In this document: piece by piece, positions 1-5,292 of the stretch
Layout: every line of letters starts with the position of its first letter
Numbering within the stretch: position 1 is the first letter of the stretch
NCBI GenBank assembly: GCA_025922735.1
Contig: JAICHI010000086.1
Location: 1 to 5,609, forward strand
DNA: 5,609 nucleotides
DNA from: Nitrososphaeraceae archaeon
GTDB taxonomy: Archaea; Thermoproteota; Nitrososphaeria; Nitrososphaerales; Nitrososphaeraceae
Reading direction: 5' to 3'
Position numbers and translations under genes: made by a program
Notes under the pieces: model-generated
The model's input: only the letters and a program-made list of their open reading frames with translations
What the model was told of the DNA's origin: nothing
The model's database searches: none

Positions 1-1297
1 TATGCTCAACAGTTTCATCATCACTTTCTTCGCTGCTGCCATCACCAAAGTCCCAGCTATAAGTGAAAGGCTCTGCGCCACCCGTTAGGTTGGCTTCAAA
101 CTCAAATGTAGCTGGTGCAACACCTTCTGTGTCATTTGAAATAATATCAACTGATGTTAGGGGTGGTGGTTCCTCAACGGTGATTGACATACTGTCAGAT
201 GCAGTTCGACCGCTAGAGTCTGTGACGGTAAGATCCACATTATACGTGTCAGCTACGTCAAATGTATGCTCAACATCATCATCACTTTCTTCGCTGCTGC
301 CATCACCAAAGTCCCAGTTGATGGTATAGGGTTCCAAGCCGCCTGCCACATCCGCTTCAAAATCAAATGTAGCTGGTGCAACACCTTCTGTGTCACTTGA
401 AGTGATTACAGCTGTAAGAGGCACTGTAGATGCTGCTATTAACTCAAATGAATCAAATACCTGCCTGACAGATGCTGGCAGTAGTATTGGCGCTAAACTG
501 AAAGAGGGTCTTGTTGCCTCTGCAGTAGTAGTGGCAGTAGAATTACCTTCATAAAAGATGCTATATCCTGTCATTGTTCCCAAGTTACGAGGTGTTGCCG
601 CCGTAGCAGTCAAAATGAAATAACCACTTTTTGTTTCATTTAGAGCAGTGCTGTATGTCATTTCTACAAGCTTTGCTGGCACTGCAGTTGCTGTTCTACT
701 ACTGTTTTGACCTGTACTGATATCAACATTCATTGTCGTATCTGCACTGTTTACAATTTGGATGTCTCTATAACCAACCTCCTGAAGCTTTTGTATATGA
801 TATGCTAGAATAGCGTTGGGTACGGTGTCGCGGTTGATGATAGTAAAAATATCCTCAGAAGAAATCCCGAGTCTTGTGCCCAAGTTAGGATATCGTATAA
901 TGTGTATCACTTCTTCTTGGGCCTGTTGACAGTTGCCGATGTATCTGTTGCTGCCGCCAACACTTGGAAGTGATGATTGTTGCTGCTCCTGTGGGCATAG
1001 TTGTGCTAAAATCCCATACCCTTGCAGCACCTCTGCTGCCAAAGTAAAGCCTGTATTATTCATATCCTGAATTACCCAGCCTTCTGGTAGCTGTACTCTG
1101 AAGCTGTCCTTTGCGCTTAATAATGTTGGGCTCTGAGTTGCTGCTGGTTGGCTGGTCTGTGTTTGTTGTTGCTGCTGCTGTTGCGCGTAAGTTGTAATGA
1201 AATTGGCAGCTAAAAGAATAATAGCGATTGCTACTACTGTTGCTGTCAGCGCTATTGCCTTAGCTGGTGACATCGATAACCGCGAGGATACTCTCAT
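1..1297 (-). CDS. Secreted PKD-repeat surface protein, N-terminal part (runs off left edge)
   Basis: I translated the minus strand from the ATG at 1297 to the window edge: 432 codons without a stop, so the C-terminus is missing. Residues 13-38 form a hydrophobic export signal with a likely cut after TYA (residue 38). A run of seven Gln and a Gln/Thr/Ser linker follow (39-57). Residues 58-270 form a domain I cannot name (key pieces LPEGWVIQD, QGYGILAQLC, EEVIHIIRYPN); Cys101 and Cys123 could form a disulfide. Its start loosely recalls PsbP-like domains. From about residue 293 there are PKD modules with the WDFGDGSS and LTVTD signatures, one complete (293-376) and a second from 380 to the edge. 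Several N-glycosylation sequons (N80, N198, N220, N252, N388, N403) fit an extracellular location. PKD domains are Ig-like and common in archaeal surface proteins; binding or adhesion is inferred. In-frame GTG (1318) and TTG (1324) starts exist, but the ATG best fits a signal peptide. Confidence 0.9.
   Translation of the reverse strand, partial: MRVSSRLSMSPAKAIALTATVVAIAIILLAANFITTYAQQQQQQQTQTSQPAATQSPTLLSAKDSFRVQLPEGWVIQDMNNTGFTLAAEVLQGYGILAQLCPQEQQQSSLPSVGGSNRYIGNCQQAQEEVIHIIRYPNLGTRLGISSEDIFTIINRDTVPNAILAYHIQKLQEVGYRDIQIVNSADTTMNVDISTGQNSSRTATAVPAKLVEMTYSTALNETKSGYFILTATAATPRNLGTMTGYSIFYEGNSTATTTAEATRPSFSLAPILLPASVRQVFDSFELIAASTVPLTAVITSSDTEGVAPATFDFEADVAGGLEPYTINWDFGDGSSEESDDDVEHTFDVADTYNVDLTVTDSSGRTASDSMSITVEEPPPLTSVDIISNDTEGVAPATFEFEANLTGGAEPFTYSWDFGDGSSEESDDETVEH
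15..395 (-). repeat. Tandem PKD-module repeat, 261-bp period
   Basis: Two successive PKD modules of the surface-protein gene repeat at DNA level. Bases 15-56 are identical to 276-317 (42 of 42), and 102-134 are identical to 363-395 (33 of 33), both offset by 261 bp (87 codons). The protein-level anchors are DTEGVAPATF at residues 302-311 and 389-398. Between these blocks the copies differ, including a one-codon length difference near base 14. This indicates recent module duplication or gene conversion, and more copies may lie to the left of the window. Confidence 0.9.
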
Positions 1298-1354
1298 AAT
1301 GTGCAGAAGAGGTGACACCTTCAAGGCTAAGATAAGGCTTATGGATTGATCATT

Positions 1355-1363
1355 CTATAAAAA
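1355..1363 (-). promoter_or_regulatory. Candidate TATA box for the PKD surface protein
   Basis: On the minus strand the AT-rich element TTTTTATAG lies about 60 nt upstream of the ATG at 1297. An archaeal start site about 25 nt downstream would give a leader of roughly 35 nt. That leader contains AGGTG-A-CACCT at 1310-1320, a near-perfect palindrome that also carries a GGTG Shine-Dalgarno-like core, although its spacing to the ATG (about 15 nt) is long. The box is assigned by position and composition only. Confidence 0.4.
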
Positions 1364-1502
1364 TATTCGTGTCTATCTTTTTTTAATTCATTCTGTAACT
1401 TATACAATACGCAGTATATTCGATACAACTTGAGCATGTCAATCTCTTCTACAGACCATCTCTATGTGCTTTTTATGCATATTGCCTTCTACTGCTTTTA
1501 CC

Positions 1503-1514
1503 TTATTATATATG
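1503..1514 (+). promoter_or_regulatory. TATA box of the 56-aa gene
   Basis: TTATTATATATG is a strong archaeal TATA-like element centred about 54 nt before the ATG at 1563. Transcription would start near 1535 and leave a leader of under 30 nt. No good Shine-Dalgarno motif precedes the ATG, which is common in these archaea. Confidence 0.5.
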
Positions 1515-1562
1515 AAAATAAGAATTATGTTTTTTTAACTTTATTGCGTCTAACAAATAGGA

Positions 1563-1733
1563 ATGACAGTTGCTTCTAGTGATGCAGAAAGAATAGTTGA
1601 TGACATTTTGTCTAATAACAGTGAAATACTGGATATATCAACAATGGATATGAGAGGAAATACCCCTGCCTCTATTCTAAAGAGGGTTTTAAAGAAACGT
1701 ATAGAATACAATCAAAGTGGTAGTAGTTATTGA
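1563..1733 (+). CDS. Small hypothetical protein, 56 aa
   Basis: ATG at 1563 to TGA at 1731-1733. The in-frame TAA at 1551-1553 rules out a longer start. The protein begins MTVASSDAERIVDDIL, then NSEILDISTMDMRGN (residues 19-33), then a basic helix-like tail SILKRVLKKR. It is soluble, with no membrane segment or cysteines. The ILDIS-x-MDMRGN stretch resembles the early strand of small roadblock/LC7-like proteins that I associate with this archaeal group. Here the protein stops far short of a full roadblock fold (about 110-130 aa), so it would be a shortened relative or something different. That link is inference from memory. It stands alone, with a good TATA box upstream and a T6 run (1761-1766) about 30 bases after the stop that could end the transcript. 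Confidence 0.6.
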   Translation: MTVASSDAERIVDDILSNNSEILDISTMDMRGNTPASILKRVLKKRIEYNQSGSSY

Positions 1734-1760
1734 ATTAGTCTATCATAAATAAGGAGACGA

Positions 1761-1766
1761 TTTTTT
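1761..1766 (+). terminator. T-tract possible terminator of the 56-aa gene
   Basis: A run of six T on the plus strand lies 28 bases after the TGA of the 56-aa gene. Archaeal RNA polymerase can terminate at T-runs without a hairpin, and no strong stem precedes this one. Support is positional only. Confidence 0.3.
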
Positions 1767-1787
1767 GAGCCCTGCTACATTCTCTCT

Positions 1788-1898
1788 CTACTTTCCACCT
1801 TGCTGCTGTTCCACCTCTATTATGCAAAGCATCCTGACTAATGCTCCATGCTCTATCAGAACTTTAAATGTCTGTCCATTATCATCTTGATAAATGTC
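1788..1898 (-). pseudogene. Possible frameshifted or decayed small gene
   Basis: The minus strand is open for 36 codons, starting directly after an in-frame TAG (1901-1899) and ending at TAG 1790-1788. It reads with protein-like composition: DIYQDDNGQTFKVLIEH, then GALVRMLCIIEVEQQQGGK. No ATG, GTG or TTG lies in frame before residue 22. An ATG at 1908-1906 is one base out of frame; removing one base (the G complementary to 1899) would join MLL to DIYQDD and give a 39-aa protein. It may be a small gene with a recent frameshift, a sequencing error, or a chance reading frame: 36 open codons are not rare by chance. I do not recognise the family. Confidence 0.3.
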
Positions 1899-1984
1899 CT
1901 AATAGCATGTTGTGATGTCGATAACTCGAAAATTGAGACCTTTTGAATAGTAAAGAATTGAACACTTTATTATTTGGCTATGGC

Positions 1985-2022
1985 AAAAATACCTGATAGT
2001 TCTACTACTAATTCCTATCAGG
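1985..2022 (-). terminator. Hairpin plus T-run terminator of the YVTN gene
   Basis: On the minus strand a perfect 8-bp stem, CCTGATAG (2022-2015) paired with CTATCAGG (1999-1992), encloses a 15-nt loop. It is followed two bases later by five T (1989-1985). It begins about 40 bases after the YVTN stop codon. The hairpin-then-T layout is a classical intrinsic terminator on this strand only; on the plus strand no T-run follows. Confidence 0.6.
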
Positions 2023-2062
2023 GGCAAATCAAAGAGAAGTAGTAGCAAAATCATGGGCATGC

Positions 2063-3136
2063 TCATACAGCAGGAGGTATTCCAATCACAGACACCGTGC
2101 CATCTATTTGGTTAGTCAGATACATCTTGCTGTTGGCAGGGTTGTATGCAATATCCCATGGGGCTATACCAACAGTAATTGTATCCACTATGGCGTTATT
2201 GATATCTATCACCGAGATAGTATTAGAATAAGGTTCTCCACCGAAGTTGGTTACATATATTTGGAGGGTAGAGGGATTGTATGCAATACCATGTGGATGA
2301 TATCCAACATCAAACTGGTCGACCACTGCACCATTTTCTAACACAAAGACTTTGCCTCTTGGAGCAGTCTCTGAAACAAAACTGGCTACATACATTTTGT
2401 TGTTGGCACCATTGAAGCTAACACCGCTGGGAAAGCGGTCTACTTGTACATGTGTAACAACAGGAGATGTCAACATACCAGTTTCATCAATTATGGAAAC
2501 ATATCTGTCTTGATGAGCTGTTACATACATCTTGTGGTCTAGTGGATTGAAGAAAATTTCATGAGGACCTTGGGCTATCACCCCTGACGGATCACGTAAC
2601 TCTATAACATTGACTACATTGCTTCCTTCTATTACAGTAACTGTAGTGGAACCACGGTTAGCTACATACATCATATGGTTATCAGGGTTGTAGGCAATTC
2701 CATCCGGTGTGCTAAAATTTCCTTGAATGGTAGTAGTAAGCGTAGGAGGGTTGGTACTAGCATCTATCACCGAGATAGTGTTATCATCATGGTTGGATAC
2801 ATAAATCATCCCGTTAGCATCATTGAAAGCAACGTCCTGAGGACCATCGCCAACTGGTACTCGGTGTATTACTCGATTATTATTCGGATCTATTTGAGCA
2901 AGGACATCAGCTGAGTATAAAGCTACGTACATCATATTGCTTCGCTTGTCAAGAGCGATACCTCTTGGATTGCCGTCCACATCAATTATAGCAACTTGAC
3001 GCTCCTGGTGGTCTGCGAAAGCATGATAATCTGAACTTGGAATTAACAATGATGATGCTAAGACTGTAGAGGTAAAAATCAGGAGAAATAATATTGTAAA
3101 CGAACAAACGACTGAAAAATTTGTAGACGCTAACAT
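2063..3136 (-). CDS. Secreted seven-bladed YVTN beta-propeller protein
   Basis: This complete 357-aa protein opens with an export signal (hydrophobic residues 10-28, likely cut after VLA at 27 or AFA at 41). The mature part is seven beta-propeller repeats of about 40-47 residues. The signature strand occurs seven times: MYVAL (69), IYVSN (111), MYVAN (157), MYVTA (203), MYVAS (248), IYVTN (293) and MYLTN (338), preceded by G-I-A-Y/F-N-P type turns and followed by VSVID strands. The VAIIDV strand near residue 48 probably closes the ring with the last blade. YVTN propellers are extracellular, typically ligand-binding or surface-layer components; no catalytic residues are evident, so the partner is unknown. 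The ATG is chosen because it directly precedes the signal peptide and lies about 25 nt from a TATA box, which suggests a leaderless mRNA. An independent terminator follows the gene. Confidence 0.93.
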   Translation of the reverse strand: MLASTNFSVVCSFTILFLLIFTSTVLASSLLIPSSDYHAFADHQERQVAIIDVDGNPRGIALDKRSNMMYVALYSADVLAQIDPNNNRVIHRVPVGDGPQDVAFNDANGMIYVSNHDDNTISVIDASTNPPTLTTTIQGNFSTPDGIAYNPDNHMMYVANRGSTTVTVIEGSNVVNVIELRDPSGVIAQGPHEIFFNPLDHKMYVTAHQDRYVSIIDETGMLTSPVVTHVQVDRFPSGVSFNGANNKMYVASFVSETAPRGKVFVLENGAVVDQFDVGYHPHGIAYNPSTLQIYVTNFGGEPYSNTISVIDINNAIVDTITVGIAPWDIAYNPANSKMYLTNQIDGTVSVIGIPPAV

Positions 3137-3155
3137 ATTTTACTGCTAAATTTAT

Positions 3156-3167
3156 CATATTTAAGAG
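3156..3167 (-). promoter_or_regulatory. TATA box of the YVTN gene (leaderless)
   Basis: CTCTTAAATATG on the minus strand is centred about 25 nt upstream of the ATG at 3136, the distance expected between an archaeal TATA box and the transcription start. The mRNA would therefore be leaderless or nearly so. The same nine bases CTCTTAAAT recur at 3682-3690 before the next membrane-protein gene, which supports both as promoter elements. Confidence 0.6.
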
Positions 3168-3236
3168 CTTCTTACTTTTTTGGATGAGAAATGCATTTGA
3201 TTATCTGCTTCTAGCAATTGAGACTGGTTAAGGAAA

Positions 3237-3374
3237 CTAAAGTTCATCCATTCCAAACTTGTGATAGCATTGGTTGCACCTGAATTTCTCTCTTCCTGGA
3301 TGGCGAGAAACTACTTCTAGCTGGCTCTTGGTCTTGCAGTTCGGACATCTTCCATAAACCGTCTGCCTGGGCAT
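3237..3374 (-). CDS. Zinc-ribbon microprotein, 45 aa
   Basis: ATG at 3374 to TAG at 3239-3237. The protein starts MPRQTVYGRCPNCKTKSQLE and ends FRCNQCYHKFGMDEL. Cys10 and Cys13 (CPNC) and Cys33 and Cys36 (CNQC) give the C-x2-C...C-x2-C pattern of a single treble-clef or zinc-ribbon finger that binds one Zn(II). Many Lys/Arg residues lie between the knuckles, giving a basic surface consistent with nucleic-acid or protein binding. The family is well represented in archaea as stand-alone microproteins and as parts of ribosomal and transcription proteins; the specific role cannot be told from sequence. Its TATA box is about 32 nt upstream, so it is nearly leaderless. It precedes the YVTN gene by 100 bp on the same strand, but the latter has its own promoter. 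Confidence 0.8.
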   Translation of the reverse strand: MPRQTVYGRCPNCKTKSQLEVVSRHPGREKFRCNQCYHKFGMDEL

Positions 3375-3401
3375 ATCTCATGACACTTGAATATATGTGG
3401 G

Positions 3402-3410
3402 CATAAAAAG
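3402..3410 (-). promoter_or_regulatory. TATA box of the zinc-ribbon gene
   Basis: CTTTTTATG on the minus strand is centred about 32 nt before the ATG at 3374, giving a predicted leader of only a few bases. A second AT element, CATATATTC, lies closer (3390-3398) but is too near the start to act as a TATA box. Confidence 0.5.
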
Positions 3411-3502
3411 GTAATCAATCGATGGTTTCTCGTTTCTTATCTGGATTTTGTCTCTTCGATTTTGGGTAGAGAAGTTACAATCAAAAGTGGACCGAGTGAG
3501 AT

Positions 3503-3580
3503 TAGTGGGTCTCTATCGATAACCACCGCAGAGCTGGAGAGCAGAGCAGTGTATTAGTTGCTGATAAGCGGGACCCATTA
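3503..3580 (+). ncRNA. Candidate structured RNA (11-bp closing stem)
   Basis: Bases 3503-3513 (TAGTGGGTCTC) can pair with 3570-3580 (GGGACCCATTA) over 11 pairs, including two G-U pairs when read as plus-strand RNA. On the minus strand the same two positions become A-C mismatches, so the pairing favours a plus-strand transcript. Inside, TATC (3514-3517) can pair with GATA (3563-3566), and the sequence GCAGAGC occurs twice. There is no tRNA T-loop or anticodon-arm pattern, and no clear C/D boxes. A pyrimidine-rich stretch follows from about 3590. No convincing plus-strand TATA box lies upstream, so it could also be a DNA-level inverted repeat. Confidence 0.3.
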
Positions 3581-3681
3581 TTCAAACCCTGTCCTTTTCT
3601 CTTTATTTTGTATAATATACTGATATACATAATTTTGAGCCCATTGTTAGGTGCCTATCAAAAATTAAGTGTCAACCTCAT

Positions 3682-3690
3682 CTCTTAAAT
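3682..3690 (+). promoter_or_regulatory. Candidate TATA box for the membrane-anchored protein
   Basis: CTCTTAAAT is identical over nine bases to the YVTN promoter element. It is centred 59 nt before the ATG at 3745, predicting a leader of about 30 nt that contains the ribosome binding site AGGTG. The spacing differs from the leaderless genes, consistent with a Shine-Dalgarno-led mRNA. Confidence 0.45.
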
Positions 3691-3730
3691 CTGTTGACTG
3701 ATACTAAGAGTAATAATAATAGTGTTGCAT

Positions 3731-3738
3731 AGGTGGAG
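3731..3738 (+). promoter_or_regulatory. Shine-Dalgarno motif AGGTGGAG
   Basis: AGGTG matches the archaeal 16S 3' end (complement of CACCT) and ends nine bases before the ATG at 3745. This supports that start over the ATG at 3748. It is the only gene in the window with a well-placed site. Confidence 0.6.
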
Positions 3739-3744
3739 TAAATT

Positions 3745-4767
3745 ATGATGAAGGTAACTTTGCCTGCACTACTGGGTGGTAGTATTGCTATTATTATTAT
3801 TTTCATCTTTGTCTTCTATCTGGCAGAAATAGGAGTATCGACCCCTTCTCGTTCTTATGCTACGGACAGTTTAGATAATGAAATTCAAGAACCGGCAACA
3901 TTTCTTGTATCAAATCTGTCGTCCAATGATAACAATGGTAGTAGTGCAATTTCAGCTAATACCACAATGACCATATTATCGCCCAATTCCTCAACTGTTG
4001 TATATGAAACAGAGACTTTCATAGCTCCACCGACTCTCAAAACTTTTGTAATCTATATGGCAAATGAGTTTCATGAGAACTGGCCTGAAGAATCTCACAA
4101 ACATATTACAAACAAAAATGCCTATGCCATTCCGACTAACTTGACAGTATCAAATGGAACAAGTATAGCATTTCATATGGCTGACGCACCTTGGGATACT
4201 CCACATGATTACATTGTAAGGGTGATTGATGTCCACACCAATGAGACTGCAACGCAAACACCACTCCTTAGTTACCCTAAATTAAACAGAGGTCCATCTA
4301 ATTCTGGAACAACAGTCCTGCCTATTGGAGAATATAGAGTGGAAGCATATCTTCATGGAACGGACAAAGTAGAAACTAAACCAATTACTATCAGGGTTAC
4401 AGATACACCAGCGAATCAATCGTCTGATATAACTGCAGGGTTCTTTTATTCACCACAAAGGCCAGTTGCAAACCCATATGACAATGATGGTCAGCTGCAT
4501 CAAGGTCATTTAGAATATTATAGACAACAATTTTCAATACATGGGTTGAAAATAGAGTCGATACATAGCTTCCATTTTGCATCCTGCTCATTTTATGATA
4601 AAGGGAAAAGCTCAGTATGCATAGATGACGGTGTGTCTCCCGGAGAGCTTTATTGGCATGATAATAAGACTTCAGATCACGTGCTGATATTCTGGAGCTC
4701 TACAAGACCATATAGCCAAATAGCTGCTGCACTTGATGAACTGACTTGGGAAAATGTATATACATGA
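3745..4767 (+). CDS. Membrane-anchored extracellular protein with cupredoxin-like domain
   Basis: This is a complete 340-aa protein. Residues 9-28 form one strong membrane segment, best read as a signal anchor with the rest outside. A Ser/Asn-rich linker (40-85) follows, then a beta-rich domain at about 95-220. Its core, YAIPTNLTVSNGTSIAFHMA then DAPWDTPHDY (127-156), resembles strands of plastocyanin-like cupredoxins as seen in ammonia-oxidising archaea. The later PIGEYRVEAYLHG (193-205) sits where cupredoxins have G-x-Y-x-Y-x-C-x-x-H, but the copper-ligand Cys is absent (Ala201), so type 1 copper binding is doubtful. Residues 225-340 form a second region I do not recognise, with Cys281 and Cys292 as a possible disulfide and many His and aromatic residues. 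Nine N-glycosylation sequons (57, 64, 72, 81, 132, 137, 166, 224, 307) support exposure outside the cell. The cupredoxin assignment is inference from motifs. Confidence 0.85.
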   Translation: MMKVTLPALLGGSIAIIIIFIFVFYLAEIGVSTPSRSYATDSLDNEIQEPATFLVSNLSSNDNNGSSAISANTTMTILSPNSSTVVYETETFIAPPTLKTFVIYMANEFHENWPEESHKHITNKNAYAIPTNLTVSNGTSIAFHMADAPWDTPHDYIVRVIDVHTNETATQTPLLSYPKLNRGPSNSGTTVLPIGEYRVEAYLHGTDKVETKPITIRVTDTPANQSSDITAGFFYSPQRPVANPYDNDGQLHQGHLEYYRQQFSIHGLKIESIHSFHFASCSFYDKGKSSVCIDDGVSPGELYWHDNKTSDHVLIFWSSTRPYSQIAAALDELTWENVYT

Positions 4768-4893
4768 TAAATATGAGATCCTATCGCAGTATCCCTTTTC
4801 GGCTGTGTTTCTAGTAGGTCTTACTAAAAGATTAAACTAGAGCAAGAAGTGTTGTTTATGTGCTTGAATTATCAACGTGTCTTTTACATATGA

Positions 4894-4917
4894 TTGACAG
4901 TTCAATTTCTCTGTCAA
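4894..4917. repeat. Inverted repeat TTGACAG/CTGTCAA
   Basis: A perfect 7-bp inverted repeat with a 10-nt loop, about 130 bases after the stop of the membrane-anchored protein gene. No T-run follows on either strand, so it is not an intrinsic terminator. It could be an RNA 3' end stem or a protein-binding palindrome. Confidence 0.45.
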
Positions 4918-4931
4918 GTGCTACTGCTATC

Positions 4932-4982
4932 TTGAACAAACAAGTCCCTTACAATCCTCAGGGTTAGTTACCATTTGTTCAA
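4932..4982. repeat. Nested inverted repeat TTGAACAAA/TTTGTTCAA
   Basis: A perfect 9-bp inverted repeat (4932-4940 with 4974-4982) encloses 33 nt that contain a second stem, CCCT (4946-4949) with AGGG (4960-4963). The nested arrangement would fold into one long hairpin. No T-run follows. Its role is unknown. Confidence 0.45.
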
Positions 4983-5080
4983 ATAAGCACATATTCATTC
5001 TATAACCTTTACAATTAACGGGTTCATATGATATCTAGATGTTATATTATAACTGCGGCGACCCTCTCTATGCCTATGTT

Positions 5081-5092
5081 GAATATAAAAGG
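5081..5092 (+). promoter_or_regulatory. Orphan TATA box
   Basis: GAATATAAAAGG is one of the best TATA-box matches in the window, yet no plausible coding region follows on the plus strand. A start near 5113 would transcribe the inverted repeat at 5141-5200 and end at the T-tracts from 5230. Confidence 0.4.
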
Positions 5093-5112
5093 ATATGACA
5101 GTACTTTGTCCA

Positions 5113-5248
5113 TTAACCACTGATCATTAGAACTATGTTATTATTTGCTTTACCTCTCATTTTTCAATGACCTTAGTATACTATTACATAAAGCAAATGA
5201 GAAGGGAAACAATGCATTTAGTACTTACTCTTTTTTTAACTCTCTTTT
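5113..5248 (+). ncRNA. Candidate small RNA with three-way-junction fold
   Basis: Downstream of the TATA box at 5081-5092, ATTTGCTTTA (5143-5152) pairs perfectly with TAAAGCAAAT (5189-5198). A flanking U-G pair and U-A pair extend the stem to 12 pairs. The enclosed 36 nt contain two further elements: a hairpin TCATT/AATGA with a 4-nt loop (5157-5170) and the perfect 10-nt palindrome TAGTATACTA (5174-5183). Together they suggest a closing stem with two arms. A T7 run (5231-5237) and a T5 run (5245-5249) follow and could end transcription. The 5' end is a prediction from TATA spacing. Sequence similarity to known RNA families is not apparent, and AT-rich DNA can form inverted repeats by chance, though 10 perfect pairs plus nested stems is notable. 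Confidence 0.3.
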
Positions 5249-5292
5249 TAAGAGGCACAGACTTCGCAAATTAAATTAAGGGTTACTGGTCC

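Larger units (their letters stand above)
3375..3744. other. Intergenic spacer between divergent genes
   Basis: This 370-base spacer separates the minus-strand zinc-ribbon gene from the plus-strand membrane-protein gene. It holds the two gene promoters, the inverted repeat at 3503-3580, and a very AT-rich symmetric element GTATAATATAC (3610-3620) that could serve as a TATA box in either direction. A 38-codon open frame on the minus strand (3437-3553) has no ATG and is probably chance. I see no other gene. Confidence 0.6.
4768..5292. other. Long AT-rich spacer between convergent genes
   Basis: This 525-base spacer between the 3' ends of the membrane-anchored protein gene and glutamate dehydrogenase has no convincing coding region; the best frames (for example 5028-5123, 31 aa) lack features of real proteins. 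It holds three perfect inverted repeats (arms of 7, 9 and 10 bp), a TATA-like box at 5081-5092 and T-tracts at 5230-5248, described separately. The membrane-protein gene has no hairpin-plus-T terminator close to its stop; a short TAGTA/TACTA hairpin lies at 4812-4826. Confidence 0.6.

Noticed and set aside
63..329. 88-aa plus-strand open frame
   Set aside because: It lies antisense to the PKD gene; its repetitive Ser/Val composition mirrors the PKD repeats on the other strand.
1436..1582. 48-aa plus-strand frame rich in Phe, Tyr and Ile
   Set aside because: It overlaps the TATA box and start of the 56-aa gene and has the composition of translated AT-rich spacer DNA.
1980..2042. 20-aa plus-strand frame MAKIPDSSTTNSYQGQIKEK
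   Set aside because: It coincides with the hairpin terminator of the YVTN gene and is too short, with no properly spaced promoter.
2201..2781. Repeated ATCTATCACCGAGATAGT in the YVTN gene as a possible operator or mobile-element end
   Set aside because: It falls in the equivalent strand of two propeller blades (TISVID) and is explained by blade repetition.
3437..3553. 38-codon minus-strand open frame just upstream of the zinc-ribbon gene
   Set aside because: The composition looks protein-like, but it has no ATG (only an internal GTG), overlaps the 3503-3580 inverted repeat, and is of a length expected by chance.
3503..3580. Possible tRNA gene
   Set aside because: The length and closing stem are suggestive, but there is no T-loop GTTCRA motif, no anticodon arm and no D-arm pattern on either strand.
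4397..4591. 64-aa minus-strand frame
   Set aside because: It lies wholly inside the membrane-anchored protein gene on the opposite strand, with no promoter or recognisable features.
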